Part shown: in pieces, positions 1-7,598 of the stretch
Position numbering within the stretch: position 1 is the stretch's first letter
How the letters are laid out: every line of letters starts with the position of its first letter
Assembly: GCA_045118955.1 (NCBI GenBank)
Contig: JBGVKB010000107.1
Span: 1 to 21,941 of the forward strand
Direction: 5' to 3'
Length of the DNA stretch: 21,941 nucleotides
Source of the DNA: SFJ001 sp045118955
GTDB lineage: Bacteria > Bacillota > Clostridia > Oscillospirales > Ruminococcaceae
Made by a program: the position numbers and the translations under genes
The notes under the pieces: model-generated
Databases searched by the model: none
What the model saw: only the letters and a program-made list of their open reading frames with translations
What the model was told of the DNA's origin: nothing

Positions 1-1
1 G

Positions 2-589
2 TTCGACGAGAACGGCAAGGTCGTTCCCGTCACTGTGATCGAGGCCGGCCCCTGCACCGTGGTGCAGAAGAAGACCGTCGAGAGCGACGGCTACCAGGCT
101 GTTCAGCTGGGCTACGGCGAGATCAGCGCCAAGAAGGTCAACAAGGCCGCCAAGGGCCACTTCGACAAGGCTGACGTGGCTCCCAAGCGCACCCTGCGCG
201 TGTTCCGTCTGGATGACATCGCCGCCATGAACGTGGGCGACATCCTGAAGGCCGACGTCTTCGCCGCCGGCGACCGCATCGACGTGTCCGGCATCAGCAA
301 GGGCAAGGGCTACCAGGGCAGCATCAAGCGCTGGAACGGCCACCGCCTGCGCGAGAGCCACGGCACCGGCCCTGTGGCCCGCCATGCCGGCTCCATGGGT
401 TCCTGCTCCACCCCCAGCCGCGTGTTCAAGGGCAAGAAGCTGCCCGGCCACATGGGCGCTGAGCGCGTGACTGTGCAGAACCTGACCGTCGTCAAGGTCG
501 ACGTCGAGAACAATCTGATCGCCGTCAAGGGCGCTGTGCCCGGCCCCAAGGGCGCCGTGGTCACCCTGACCGACAGCGTGAAGGCGTAA
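2..589 (+). CDS. rplC: 50S ribosomal protein L3, 5' partial
   Basis: Large-subunit protein that binds 23S rRNA near its 3' end early in assembly and reaches toward the peptidyl transferase centre. The open frame runs into the left edge: codons from base 2 read FDENGKVVPVTVIEAGPCTV, which matches the L3 N-terminal region, so only about the first dozen residues are missing. 195 residues are visible. The GTG at 35 is an internal valine, not a start. The central loop HAGSMGSCSTPSRVFKGKK is the L3 tip. It has serine where E. coli carries the methylated Gln150, as in Bacillus-type L3. It is followed 14 nt downstream by rplD, as in the standard S10 operon, so rpsJ is expected just upstream of the window. 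Confidence 0.98.
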   Translation, partial: FDENGKVVPVTVIEAGPCTVVQKKTVESDGYQAVQLGYGEISAKKVNKAAKGHFDKADVAPKRTLRVFRLDDIAAMNVGDILKADVFAAGDRIDVSGISKGKGYQGSIKRWNGHRLRESHGTGPVARHAGSMGSCSTPSRVFKGKKLPGHMGAERVTVQNLTVVKVDVENNLIAVKGAVPGPKGAVVTLTDSVKA

Positions 590-603
590 AGGAGGAAAGC
601 ACA

Positions 604-1227
604 ATGGCAAATTTTGACGTTTTGAACAAGGACGGCCAGAAGGTTTCCACTGTGGAGCTTTCCGACGCTGTCTTCGGCATCACCCCCAACGAGAAGGCTG
701 TTCACATCGCCATCGTGAACTTCCTGGCCAACCAGCGCCAGGGCACCCAGAGCACCAAGACCCGCAGCGAGGTTTCCGGCGGCGGTCGTAAGCCCTGGCG
801 TCAGAAGGGCACCGGTCACGCCCGTCAGGGTTCCACCCGTGCTCCTCACTGGACTCACGGCGGCGTCGCCCTGGGCCCCAAGCCCCGCGACTACAGCTAC
901 CACATCAACAAGAAGGTCAAGCGCCTGGCCATCCTGAGCGCTCTGTCCGACAAGGCCCTGAACGGCAACCTGATCGTGGTTGACGAGCTGGCCGCTACCG
1001 AGTACAAGACCAAGGCCGTTGTCAGCATGCTGAGCGCCATCGGCGCCGGCAAGAAGAACCTGGTGGTCGCCGATGTGGTGAACCCCATGTTCGTCAAGAG
1101 CGCTGCCAACATCCCCGGCGTCAAGACCACCGTCGCCACCAGCGTGAACACCTACGACGTCGTGAACGCCGAGAAGCTGGTCGTCAGCGTGGCCGCTGCC
1201 AAGAAGATCGAGGAGGTTCTGGGCTAA
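604..1227 (+). CDS. rplD: 50S ribosomal protein L4
   Basis: L4 is a 23S rRNA-binding protein whose long loop lines the nascent-peptide exit tunnel. The 207-residue product has the normal bacterial length. The basic extended loop is visible around residues 45-85 (TKTRSEVSGGGRKPWRQKGT and then the GPKPRDYSY element), the classic L4 signature. The start is set by GGAGG at 591-595, 8 nt before ATG. The TAA stop shares its last base with the ATG of rplW, so L23 synthesis is probably coupled to L4. In E. coli L4 represses its own operon through the S10 leader. That leader would lie outside this window, so this control cannot be judged here. Confidence 0.98.
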   Translation: MANFDVLNKDGQKVSTVELSDAVFGITPNEKAVHIAIVNFLANQRQGTQSTKTRSEVSGGGRKPWRQKGTGHARQGSTRAPHWTHGGVALGPKPRDYSYHINKKVKRLAILSALSDKALNGNLIVVDELAATEYKTKAVVSMLSAIGAGKKNLVVADVVNPMFVKSAANIPGVKTTVATSVNTYDVVNAEKLVVSVAAAKKIEEVLG

Positions 1228-1520
1228 TGAAGACTGCACATGATATCATCCTGGCCCCTGTCATCACCGAGAACTCCATGCAGGGCATCGCCGAGAAGAA
1301 GTACACCTTTAAGGTGGCTACCTCCGCCAACAAGATCGAGATCGCTCAGGCGGTCGAGACCCTGTTCGGTGTGAAGGTCGAGAAGGTCAACACCATCAAC
1401 GTGCGCGGTCGTTACCGCCGCCAGGGTATGCACGCCGGCTACACTGCCAAGAGCAAGAAGGCCATCGTCACCCTGAAGCAGGATTCCAAGGGCATCGACT
1501 TCTTCGAGTCCATGGTGTAA
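1227..1520 (+). CDS. rplW: 50S ribosomal protein L23
   Basis: L23 sits at the exit of the peptide tunnel and is the docking site for trigger factor and SRP. The product is 97 residues. The N-terminal MKTAHDIILAPVITENS and the later RYRRQGMHAGYTAKSKKA segment are characteristic L23 elements. The ATG overlaps the rplD stop by one base (TAATG). The SD (GGAGG, 1212-1216) lies within the end of rplD. A 78-nt gap containing a small hairpin separates it from rplB, which is wider than most gaps in this operon. Confidence 0.98.
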   Translation: MKTAHDIILAPVITENSMQGIAEKKYTFKVATSANKIEIAQAVETLFGVKVEKVNTINVRGRYRRQGMHAGYTAKSKKAIVTLKQDSKGIDFFESMV

Positions 1521-1525
1521 CCGAC

Positions 1526-1544
1526 TGAGCCCACCGAGGGCTCA
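1526..1544 (+). other. intercistronic RNA hairpin before rplB
   Basis: TGAGCCC (1526-1532) and GGGCTCA (1538-1544) form a perfect 7-bp stem with loop ACCGA. No T-tract follows, so this is not a factor-independent terminator. A second weaker pairing (GGGG-N6-CCCC, 1550-1563) lies next to it. Together they fill most of the rplW-rplB gap. It could be an RNA-processing or stability element, but no function can be assigned from sequence alone. Confidence 0.5.
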
Positions 1545-1598
1545 CATATGGGGATATGACCCCGATAAGAATTCATAAGATCAAAAAGGAGACTAGCA

Positions 1599-2429
1599 AT
1601 GGCTATTAAGAAGTATAAGCCGACTACTCCGGGCCGCCGCGGCATGACTGTCACCGATTACAGCGTGCTGAGCAAGGTCGAGCCCGAGCGCAGCCTGCTT
1701 GAGCCTATGAAGAAGGCTTCCGGCCGCAACAACACCGGCCGCATCACCGTCCGTCATCACGGCGGCGGCAACCGCACCAAGTACCGTGTGATCGACTTCA
1801 AGCGCAACAAGTTTGACGTTCCCGCCACTGTGCTGACCCTGGAGTACGATCCCAACCGCAGCGCTCACATCTGCCTGATCCAGTACGAGGACGGCGAGAA
1901 GAGCTACATCCTGGCTCCCGATGGCCTGAAGGTCGGCGACACTGTCATGGCCGGCCCCAACGCCGACATCAAGCCCGGCAACGCTCTGCCCATGGCCAAC
2001 ATCCCCGTCGGTACCGTGATCCACAACATCGAGCTGTACCCCGGCCGCGGCGGCCAGCTGGTTCGTTCCGCTGGCAACCAGGCTCAGCTGATGGCTAAGG
2101 AGAACGGCTACGCTCTGGTCCGTCTGCCCTCCGGTGAGATGCGCAACGTTCCTGTGAACTGCATCGCTACCATCGGTCAGGTCGGCAACACCGATCATGA
2201 GAACGTGAACATCGGTAAGGCTGGCCGCAAGCGCCACATGGGCTGGCGTCCCACCGTCCGCGGTTCCGTCATGAACCCCTGTGACCATCCCCACGGCGGC
2301 GGCGAGGGCCGCGCCCCCATCGGCCGCTCCGGCCCTGTCACTCCCTGGGGCAAGCCCGCGCTGGGTTACAAGACCCGCAAGCATCACAACCGCTCTGACA
2401 AGCTGATTGTCAAGCGCGCCAAAGGTTAA
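1599..2429 (+). CDS. rplB: 50S ribosomal protein L2
   Basis: L2 is a core 23S rRNA-binding protein required for subunit joining and close to the peptidyl transferase centre. At 276 residues it has the usual length. Visible signatures are GRNNTGRITVRHHGGGNRTK in the N-terminal region and the conserved C-terminal NPCDHPHGGGEGRAPIGRSG loop. That loop holds the histidine equivalent to E. coli His229, which is implicated in activity. The SD AAAAGGAG precedes ATG by about 7 nt. It is the first gene after the hairpin-containing gap and is followed 13 nt later by rpsS. Confidence 0.98.
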   Translation: MAIKKYKPTTPGRRGMTVTDYSVLSKVEPERSLLEPMKKASGRNNTGRITVRHHGGGNRTKYRVIDFKRNKFDVPATVLTLEYDPNRSAHICLIQYEDGEKSYILAPDGLKVGDTVMAGPNADIKPGNALPMANIPVGTVIHNIELYPGRGGQLVRSAGNQAQLMAKENGYALVRLPSGEMRNVPVNCIATIGQVGNTDHENVNIGKAGRKRHMGWRPTVRGSVMNPCDHPHGGGEGRAPIGRSGPVTPWGKPALGYKTRKHHNRSDKLIVKRAKG

Positions 2430-2442
2430 GGGAGGTTAAATC

Positions 2443-2715
2443 ATGGGTAGAAGCATCAAAAAGGGACCTTATGTCCTGCCTGTCCTGCTGAAGCGCGTGC
2501 AGGAGATGAACGCCAACGGCGAGAAGCGCGTGCTGAAGACCTGGAGCCGTTCCTCCACCATCTTCCCCGAGTTCGTGGGCCACACCTTCGCCGTGCACGA
2601 CGGCCGCAAGCATGTGCCTGTTTACGTCACTGAGGATATGGTCGGCCACAAGCTGGGCGAGTTCGTCCCCACCCGCACCTTCAAGGGTCACGCGGGTTCT
2701 AAGACCGGCAAGTAA
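2443..2715 (+). CDS. rpsS: 30S ribosomal protein S19
   Basis: S19 is a small-subunit head protein that pairs with S13 and contacts the A-site region. The product is 90 residues. The N-terminus MGRSIKKGPYV and the motifs RSSTIFPEFVGHTFAVHDGR and LGEFVPTRTFKGH are diagnostic. GGAGG at 2431-2435 sets the start. The stop is a tandem TAATAA (2713-2718), a strong termination arrangement before rplV. Confidence 0.98.
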   Translation: MGRSIKKGPYVLPVLLKRVQEMNANGEKRVLKTWSRSSTIFPEFVGHTFAVHDGRKHVPVYVTEDMVGHKLGEFVPTRTFKGHAGSKTGK

Positions 2716-2733
2716 TAAAAGGAGGAACACAAC

Positions 2734-3069
2734 ATGGAAGCTCGGGCTATTCTTCGCTACGCCCGCATCAGCCCCCGCAAGGTCTCGGTTGTTCTGGATC
2801 TGATCCGCAACCAGCCTGTGGACAAGGCGCTGGCGATCCTGCAGTACACCCCGAAGGCCGCTTGTGAGCCCCTTCTGAAGCTGGTGAAGTCTGCTGCCGC
2901 CAATGCGGAAAACAACCACAACATGGATAAGAACAACCTGTATGTCGCCGAGTGCTTCGTCACTCCCGGCCCCACTCTGAAGCGCATCATGCCTCGCGCT
3001 CAGGGCCGTGCCTTCCGCATCCTGAAGCGGACCAGCCACATCACCGTCGTTCTGAAAGAGAAGGAGTAA
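2734..3069 (+). CDS. rplV: 50S ribosomal protein L22
   Basis: L22 spans the 50S subunit and, with L4, forms the constriction of the exit tunnel. The product is 111 residues. The N-terminal ARISPRKVSVVLDLIRNQPV and the C-terminal PRAQGRAFRILKRTSHITVV, with the extended beta-hairpin, match the family. GGAGG at 2721-2725 precedes ATG by 8 nt. The TAA stop is embedded in the SD of the next gene (TAAGGAGG), so rpsC translation probably reinitiates efficiently after L22. Confidence 0.97.
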   Translation: MEARAILRYARISPRKVSVVLDLIRNQPVDKALAILQYTPKAACEPLLKLVKSAAANAENNHNMDKNNLYVAECFVTPGPTLKRIMPRAQGRAFRILKRTSHITVVLKEKE

Positions 3070-3080
3070 GGAGGTAAACA

Positions 3081-3767
3081 ATGGGCCAGAAAGTCAATCC
3101 CCACGGCATTCGCGTGGGCGTTATCAAGGATTGGGACAGCCGCTGGTTTACTTCCAAGAAGGAATTTGGCGACACCCTGGTGGAGGATTACAAGATCCGC
3201 CGCACCCTGAAGAAGCAGCTGTACGCCGCCGGCGTGCCCAAGATCGAGATCGAGCGCACCACCGACGCGAAGGACGGTTCTCCCCGCGTTCGCGTGAACA
3301 TCTACTGCGCCAAGCCCGGCATGGTCATTGGCCAGAAGGGTGCTGAGATCGAGAAGCTGCGCGCTCAGATCGAGAAGATGATCGGCAAGGCCGTCAACGT
3401 CAACATCGTTGAGGTCCGCAACATCGACACCAACGCTCAGCTGGTTGCTGAGAACGTGGCCAGCCAGCTGGAGCGCCGCATCGCCTTCCGCCGGGCCATG
3501 AAGCAGTGCATCGGCCGTGCTATGCAGCGCGGCGCCAAGGGCATCAAGATCCAGTGCTCCGGTCGTCTGGCCGGCGCTGACATCGCCCGCACCGAGCACT
3601 ACCACGAGGGCACCATCCCCCTGCAGACCCTGCGCGCCGACATCGACTACGGCTTCGCTGAGGCTGCCACCACCTACGGCCGCATCGGCATCAAGGTGTG
3701 GATCTACAAGGGCGAGGTGCTGAAGGGCGCCAAGACCGCTCCCCGCAAGGAAGGAGGCAATAAGTAA
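3081..3767 (+). CDS. rpsC: 30S ribosomal protein S3
   Basis: S3 is a head protein at the mRNA entry channel with mRNA helicase activity together with S4 and S5. At 228 residues it has the normal length. The N-terminus MGQKVNPHGIRVGVIKDWDS and the KH type II domain (GMVIGQKGAEIEKLRAQIEK, with the GQKG loop around residues 85-90) are clear. The C-terminal S3_C domain contains GRLAGADIARTEHYHEGT. Its TAA overlaps the rplP ATG by one base, indicating coupled translation with L16. Confidence 0.98.
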   Translation: MGQKVNPHGIRVGVIKDWDSRWFTSKKEFGDTLVEDYKIRRTLKKQLYAAGVPKIEIERTTDAKDGSPRVRVNIYCAKPGMVIGQKGAEIEKLRAQIEKMIGKAVNVNIVEVRNIDTNAQLVAENVASQLERRIAFRRAMKQCIGRAMQRGAKGIKIQCSGRLAGADIARTEHYHEGTIPLQTLRADIDYGFAEAATTYGRIGIKVWIYKGEVLKGAKTAPRKEGGNK

Positions 3768-4201
3768 TGCTGCTGCCTAAGCGTGTTAAGTACCGCCGCG
3801 TTCAGCGCGGCCGCATGACCGGCAAGGCCATGCGCGGCAACGTGGTGAACCAGGGCCAGTACGGCCTGCAGGCTCTGGAGCCCTGCTGGATCACCAGCCG
3901 TCAGATCGAGGCCGCTCGTATCGCCATGACTCGTTACATCAAGCGTGGCGGCAAGGTCTGGATCAAGATCTTCCCCGATAAGCCCGTCACCGAGAAGCCC
4001 GCTGAGACCCGCATGGGTTCCGGTAAGGGCAGCCCCGAGTACTGGGTCGCCGTGGTCAAGCCCGGCCGTATCCTGTTCGAGCTGGCTGACGTGGATGAGA
4101 CCATCGCCCGCGAGGCCATGCGCCTGGCGATGCACAAGCTGCCCTGCAAGTGCAAGTTTGTGACCCGCGAGACTGCTGTGAAGGAGGTTGAAGCCGAATG
4201 A
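3767..4201 (+). CDS. rplP: 50S ribosomal protein L16
   Basis: L16 organises the A-site tRNA region of the 50S subunit and is needed late in assembly. The product is 144 residues. MLLPKRVKYRRVQRGRMTGK and the KPAETRMGSGKGSPEYWVAV segment are the L16 signatures. The start overlaps the rpsC stop (TAATG) and is served by GGAGG inside rpsC (3753-3757). The stop overlaps the rpmC start as ATGA, so S3, L16 and L29 form a coupled trio. Confidence 0.98.
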   Translation: MLLPKRVKYRRVQRGRMTGKAMRGNVVNQGQYGLQALEPCWITSRQIEAARIAMTRYIKRGGKVWIKIFPDKPVTEKPAETRMGSGKGSPEYWVAVVKPGRILFELADVDETIAREAMRLAMHKLPCKCKFVTRETAVKEVEAE

Positions 4202-4383
4202 AAGCTGCTGAGCTGCGTGAGCTGAATGCTGTTGAGCTGAACAAGAAGCTGGGCGAGCTGAAGGAAGAGCTGTTCAACCTGCGCTTCCAGCACGCCATCA
4301 ACCAGCTGGAGAACCCCGGCCGCATTGAGGCCGTCAAGAAGGACATCGCTCGTGTGATGACCATCCTGGCTGAGAAAAACTAA
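4198..4383 (+). CDS. rpmC: 50S ribosomal protein L29
   Basis: L29 is a small helical protein near the exit tunnel, next to L23. The product is 61 residues, predicted to be a two-helix hairpin. Diagnostic segments are ELRELNAVELNKKLGELKEE and FNLRFQHAINQLENP. The ATG overlaps the rplP stop (ATGA). Its SD GGAGG is at 4183-4187 within rplP. Confidence 0.97.
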   Translation: MKAAELRELNAVELNKKLGELKEELFNLRFQHAINQLENPGRIEAVKKDIARVMTILAEKN

Positions 4384-4398
4384 GAGGGAGGTTAAACG

Positions 4399-4653
4399 AT
4401 GGAACGTAATCTGAGAAAGACCCGTGTGGGCGTTGTCGTGTCCGATAAGATGGACAAGACCATCGTCGTTGCCGTGAAGGACAACGTGCAGCACCCTCTG
4501 TACAAGAAGATCCTGAAGCGCACTGTGAAGTTCAAGGCTCATGACGAGAACAACGAGTGCGGCATTGGCGACCGTGTTATGATCATGGAGACCCGTCCTC
4601 TGTCCAAGGACAAGAACTGGCGCCTGGTCAAGATCATCGAGAAGGCGAAATAA
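4399..4653 (+). CDS. rpsQ: 30S ribosomal protein S17
   Basis: S17 is a primary 16S rRNA-binding protein of the 30S body with an OB fold. The product is 84 residues. RNLRKTRVGVVVSDKMDKTI and the C-terminal IGDRVMIMETRPLSKDKNWR are the family signatures. A GGGAGG SD precedes the ATG, and the order rpmC-rpsQ-rplN is standard. The following 30-nt gap contains only the rplN SD and no hairpin. Confidence 0.98.
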   Translation: MERNLRKTRVGVVVSDKMDKTIVVAVKDNVQHPLYKKILKRTVKFKAHDENNECGIGDRVMIMETRPLSKDKNWRLVKIIEKAK

Positions 4654-4683
4654 GCCTGTTACTTTGAAAGGAGACTCTGACGT

Positions 4684-5052
4684 ATGGTTCAGATGCAAAC
4701 TTATCTCAAAGTGGCCGACAACACCGGTGCCAAAGAGTTGATGTGCATTCGTGTGCTGGGCGGCTCCCGCAAGAGATACGCCAACATCGGCGACATTGTG
4801 GTGGCCTCTGTTAAGAAGGCTGCCCCCGGTGGTTCCGTCAAGAAGGGCGACGTGGTCAAGGCCGTCATCGTCCGCAGCAAGCATGGCGTGCGCCGTGCCG
4901 ACGGTTCCTATATCCGTTTCGACGAGAACGCTGCTGTCATCGTGACTGCTGACAAGAGCCCCAAGGGCACCCGTATCTTTGGACCCGTGGCTCGCGAGCT
5001 GCGCGAGGCCGGCTTCACCAAGATCCTGAGCCTGGCTCCGGAATCGCTGTAA
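4684..5052 (+). CDS. rplN: 50S ribosomal protein L14
   Basis: L14 is at the subunit interface and forms bridge B8. It is also the binding site of the silencing factor RsfS. At 122 residues it has exactly the typical length. MVQMQTYLKVADNTGAKELM and the VRRADGSYIRFDENAAVIV segment are characteristic. AAGGAG lies at 4668-4673, 10 nt before ATG. The stop is fused to the SD of rplX (TAAGGAGG). Confidence 0.98.
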   Translation: MVQMQTYLKVADNTGAKELMCIRVLGGSRKRYANIGDIVVASVKKAAPGGSVKKGDVVKAVIVRSKHGVRRADGSYIRFDENAAVIVTADKSPKGTRIFGPVARELREAGFTKILSLAPESL

Positions 5053-5065
5053 GGAGGTTTTAAGA

Positions 5066-5380
5066 ATGAACAATATTCATGTTAAAACCGGCGACACCGT
5101 TATGATCATCAGCGGCAAGGACAAGGGCCAGACCGGTAAGGTCCTGGCTGTCAGCCCCAAGGAGGGCAAGGTCATCATCGAGGGCCGCAACATGGTCACC
5201 AAGCACGTCAAGCCTCGCCGTCAGGGCGAGCAGGGCGGCATCGTGAAGGCCGAGGGCGCCATCTACGCCTGCAAGGTCATGCCGGTTTGCCCCAAGTGCG
5301 GTAAGGCCACTCGCGTTGGCCACTCCGTGAAGGATGGCAAGAACGTCCGCATCTGCAAGAAGTGCGGCGCAGAACTGTAA
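5066..5380 (+). CDS. rplX: 50S ribosomal protein L24, zinc-ribbon form
   Basis: L24 initiates 50S assembly and sits at the tunnel exit. The 104-residue product has an N-terminal KOW domain (TVMIISGKDKGQTGKVLAVS, residues 11-30). Its C-terminal half carries CPKC (75-78) and CKKC (97-100), a likely zinc ribbon, where Bacillus subtilis L24 has no cysteines. It is therefore a cysteine-plus form. GGAGG at 5053-5057 sets the start. Confidence 0.97.
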   Translation: MNNIHVKTGDTVMIISGKDKGQTGKVLAVSPKEGKVIIEGRNMVTKHVKPRRQGEQGGIVKAEGAIYACKVMPVCPKCGKATRVGHSVKDGKNVRICKKCGAEL

Positions 5381-5396
5381 GGGAGGGTATTAACGA

Positions 5397-5936
5397 ATGG
5401 CTCGTTTGAAAGACAAGTACGTTAGCGAGATCGCTCCCGCCCTGTACAAGAAGTTTGGTTACAAGAGCGTGATGCAGGTCCCCAAGCTGGACAAGGTCGT
5501 CATCAACGTCGGCTGCGGCGAGGTGAAGGACAACGTCAAGATCATGGACGCCATCCTGGCTGATCTGGCCACCATCACCGGCCAGAAGGCCGTTGTGTGC
5601 CGCGCCAAGAAGAGCGTCGCCAACTTCAAGCTGCGCGAGGGCATGCCCATCGGCGCTAAGGTTACCCTGCGCGGTGAGCGTATGTATGAGTTCGTGGATC
5701 GCTTCTTCAGCGTGGCTCTGCCCCGCGTTCGCGACTTCCGCGGCATCAACGGCAACTCCTTTGACGGCCGCGGCAACTACGCCTGCGGCATCAAGGAGCA
5801 GCTGATCTTCCCTGAGATCGACTACGACAAGATCGACGCGGTGCGCGGCATGGACATCTGCTTCGTCACCACCGCTCAGACCGATGAGGAGGCCAAGGAG
5901 CTGCTGAAGGCTCTGGGCGCCCCCTTCGCTAACTAA
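5397..5936 (+). CDS. rplE: 50S ribosomal protein L5
   Basis: L5 is part of the 5S RNP (5S rRNA with L5 and L18) in the central protuberance and contacts P-site tRNA and S13. At 179 residues it has normal length. Signatures are the PKLDKVVINVGCGEV segment (roughly residues 24-38), RAKKSVANFKLREGMPIGAK, and the C-terminal GMDICFVTTAQTDEEAKELL. GGGAGGG precedes ATG, and the stop is followed directly by the SD of rpsN. Confidence 0.98.
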   Translation: MARLKDKYVSEIAPALYKKFGYKSVMQVPKLDKVVINVGCGEVKDNVKIMDAILADLATITGQKAVVCRAKKSVANFKLREGMPIGAKVTLRGERMYEFVDRFFSVALPRVRDFRGINGNSFDGRGNYACGIKEQLIFPEIDYDKIDAVRGMDICFVTTAQTDEEAKELLKALGAPFAN

Positions 5937-5950
5937 GGGAGGGTACAACT

Positions 5951-6136
5951 GTGGCCAAGACTTCTATGAAACTCAAGCAGCAGCGTGAGCCCAAGTTCTC
6001 CACTCGTGCTTACAACCGCTGCAAGATCTGCGGCCGTCCCCATGCTTACCTGCGTAAGTACGGTGTGTGCCGTATCTGCTTCCGCGAACTGGCCTACAAG
6101 GGCGAGATTCCCGGCGTGAAGAAAGCCAGCTGGTAA
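5951..6136 (+). CDS. rpsN: 30S ribosomal protein S14 type Z
   Basis: S14 is a late-assembling 30S head protein. At 61 residues this is the short zinc-binding type (RpsN1/type Z), not the roughly 100-residue zinc-free type. C24-x2-C27 and C40-x2-C43 form the zinc site, in CKICGRPHAYLRKYGVCRIC. Translation starts at GTG (5951), set by GGGAGGG just upstream and by the conserved MAKTSMKLKQ N-terminus. A zinc-free paralogue, if one exists, is not in this window. Confidence 0.97.
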   Translation: MAKTSMKLKQQREPKFSTRAYNRCKICGRPHAYLRKYGVCRICFRELAYKGEIPGVKKASW

Positions 6137-6138
6137 AC

Positions 6139-6190
6139 ATCCCATTCGGGATCTTTACAATAGAGTCCGGGGCGCGCAAGCGGCCCGGAC
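6139..6190 (+). other. two RNA hairpins upstream of rpsH
   Basis: The rpsN-rpsH gap is 108 nt, one of the longest within the operon. ATCCC/GGGAT (6139-6143 with 6148-6152) makes a 5-bp hairpin. A stronger one follows: GTCCGGG (6165-6171) pairs with CCCGGAC (6184-6190). The interior continues as CGC-GCAA-GCG (6173-6182), a GNRA tetraloop, across a G-G mismatch. No T-tract follows, so this is not a terminator. The next stretch (6196-6230) is A/C-rich and unstructured and leads to the rpsH SD. A regulatory or processing role is inferred only. Confidence 0.6.
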
Positions 6191-6244
6191 ATTGGTACGA
6201 ACAAACCAAACCAACAACACAAAAACCACAAGGAGGTTAGTGGC

Positions 6245-6643
6245 ATGCAAATCACCGATCCTATCGCGGACCTGCTTACCCGCATCCGCAACGCCAGCAC
6301 TGCCAAACACCCTTCTGTTGAGGTCCCCGCTTCCAACCTGAAGAAGGCGATCTGCCAGATCCTGGTTGACGAGGGCTACATCAAGGGTATGCAGGTGACT
6401 GAGGACAACAAGCAGGGTATGATCAAGCTGACCCTGAAGTACCAGGAGAACGGCGCTCCCGTCATCGCCGGCCTGCGCCGCGTTTCCAAGCCCGGCCTGC
6501 GTATCTACACCAACTGCGAGGATATGCCCAAGGTCATGAAGGGTCTGGGCATCGCGATCATCTCCACTTCCAAGGGCGTTATGACCGACAAGGCTGCCCG
6601 CGCTGCCCACGTCGGCGGCGAAGTGCTGGCCTTCGTGTGGTAA
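6245..6643 (+). CDS. rpsH: 30S ribosomal protein S8
   Basis: S8 binds 16S rRNA helix 21 and is the translational repressor of the spc operon in E. coli. The product is 132 residues. The N-terminal DPIADLLTRIRNASTAKHPS and the C-terminal ISTSKGVMTDKAARAAHVGG are diagnostic. The SD GGAGG (6233-6237) lies 7 nt before ATG, immediately downstream of the structured gap. That position makes S8-linked feedback plausible but unproven here. Confidence 0.98.
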   Translation: MQITDPIADLLTRIRNASTAKHPSVEVPASNLKKAICQILVDEGYIKGMQVTEDNKQGMIKLTLKYQENGAPVIAGLRRVSKPGLRIYTNCEDMPKVMKGLGIAIISTSKGVMTDKAARAAHVGGEVLAFVW

Positions 6644-6661
6644 GAAAGGGGCAAGAAGACA

Positions 6662-7207
6662 ATGTCGAGAATCGGAAGAAAACCCATCGTCATTCCCGCG
6701 GGTGTCGAGGTTGCCGTCAACGGCAACGAGATCACCGTGAAGGGCCCCAAGGGTACCCTGAATTCCAAGTTTCATCCCCTGATGACCGTCAAGGTCGAGG
6801 GTGCTGAGATTGTGGTTACCCGCCCCAACGATGATAAGGAGGCCCGCAGCCTGCACGGCCTGACCCGCACCAACATCGCCAACATGGTCGAGGGTGTTGT
6901 CAAGGGCTTCGAGAAGAAGCTGGAGGTCAAGGGCGTCGGCTACCGCGTTCAGAAGCAGGGCAAGAACCTGGTCATGAACCTGGGCTACTCTCATCAGGTC
7001 ATCATGTCCGAGAATGAGGACATCAAGATCGAGGCTCCCGATGCCACCACCATCATCATCAAGGGCATCGACAAGCAGAAGGTCGGTCAGTTCGCGGCGG
7101 AAGTCCGCGAGAAGCGTCCTCCTGAGCCTTACAAGGGCAAGGGCATCATGTACGCCGGCGAGCGCATCATCCGCAAGGAAGGCAAGGCCGGTAAGGGCAA
7201 GAAATAA
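6662..7207 (+). CDS. rplF: 50S ribosomal protein L6
   Basis: L6 lies near the factor-binding site of the 50S subunit and consists of two repeated alpha/beta domains. At 181 residues it has normal length. MSRIGRKPIVIPAGVEV at the start and PPEPYKGKGIMYAGERIIRK at the end are the family signatures. The SD is weaker than its neighbours (AAAGGGG). The tail KEGKAGKGKK is basic, as in other Firmicutes. Confidence 0.98.
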   Translation: MSRIGRKPIVIPAGVEVAVNGNEITVKGPKGTLNSKFHPLMTVKVEGAEIVVTRPNDDKEARSLHGLTRTNIANMVEGVVKGFEKKLEVKGVGYRVQKQGKNLVMNLGYSHQVIMSENEDIKIEAPDATTIIIKGIDKQKVGQFAAEVREKRPPEPYKGKGIMYAGERIIRKEGKAGKGKK

Positions 7208-7225
7208 GGTAAGGAGTGAAAGACT

Positions 7226-7585
7226 ATGGTTAATAAGGCTGACAAGAACGTCGCTCGCCTGCGCCGCCATCGCCGCGTCCGCGGCAAGATCAGCGGCACT
7301 GCTGAGCGTCCCCGTCTGGACGTGTTCCGCTCCTCCAAGCATATCTATGCCCAGATCATCGATGACGTTGCCGGCGTGACGCTGGTGAGCGCATCCACCA
7401 TGGACAAGGATTTCGAGGGCTTCGGCGGTAACATCGAGGCTGCCAACCAGATCGGCAAGAAGATCGCCGAGAAGGCTCTGGCCAAGGGCATCACCACCGT
7501 GGTGTTCGACCGTGGCGGTTTCGTGTATCACGGCCGCGTTAAGGCTCTGGCTGAGGGCGCTCGTGAGGGCGGCCTGACGCTGTAA
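7226..7585 (+). CDS. rplR: 50S ribosomal protein L18
   Basis: L18 binds 5S rRNA and joins it to the central protuberance with L5. The product is 119 residues. The arginine-rich N-terminus (RLRRHRRVRGKISGTAERPR) and the RGGFVYHGRVKALAEGAREG segment near the C-terminus are characteristic. AAGGAG precedes ATG. It keeps the standard order L6-L18-S5. Confidence 0.98.
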   Translation: MVNKADKNVARLRRHRRVRGKISGTAERPRLDVFRSSKHIYAQIIDDVAGVTLVSASTMDKDFEGFGGNIEAANQIGKKIAEKALAKGITTVVFDRGGFVYHGRVKALAEGAREGGLTL

Positions 7586-7598
7586 GGAGGAGACCATC

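Noticed and set aside
1526..1544. Hairpin after rplW as a terminator.
   Set aside because: No T-tract follows and the operon continues with rplB.
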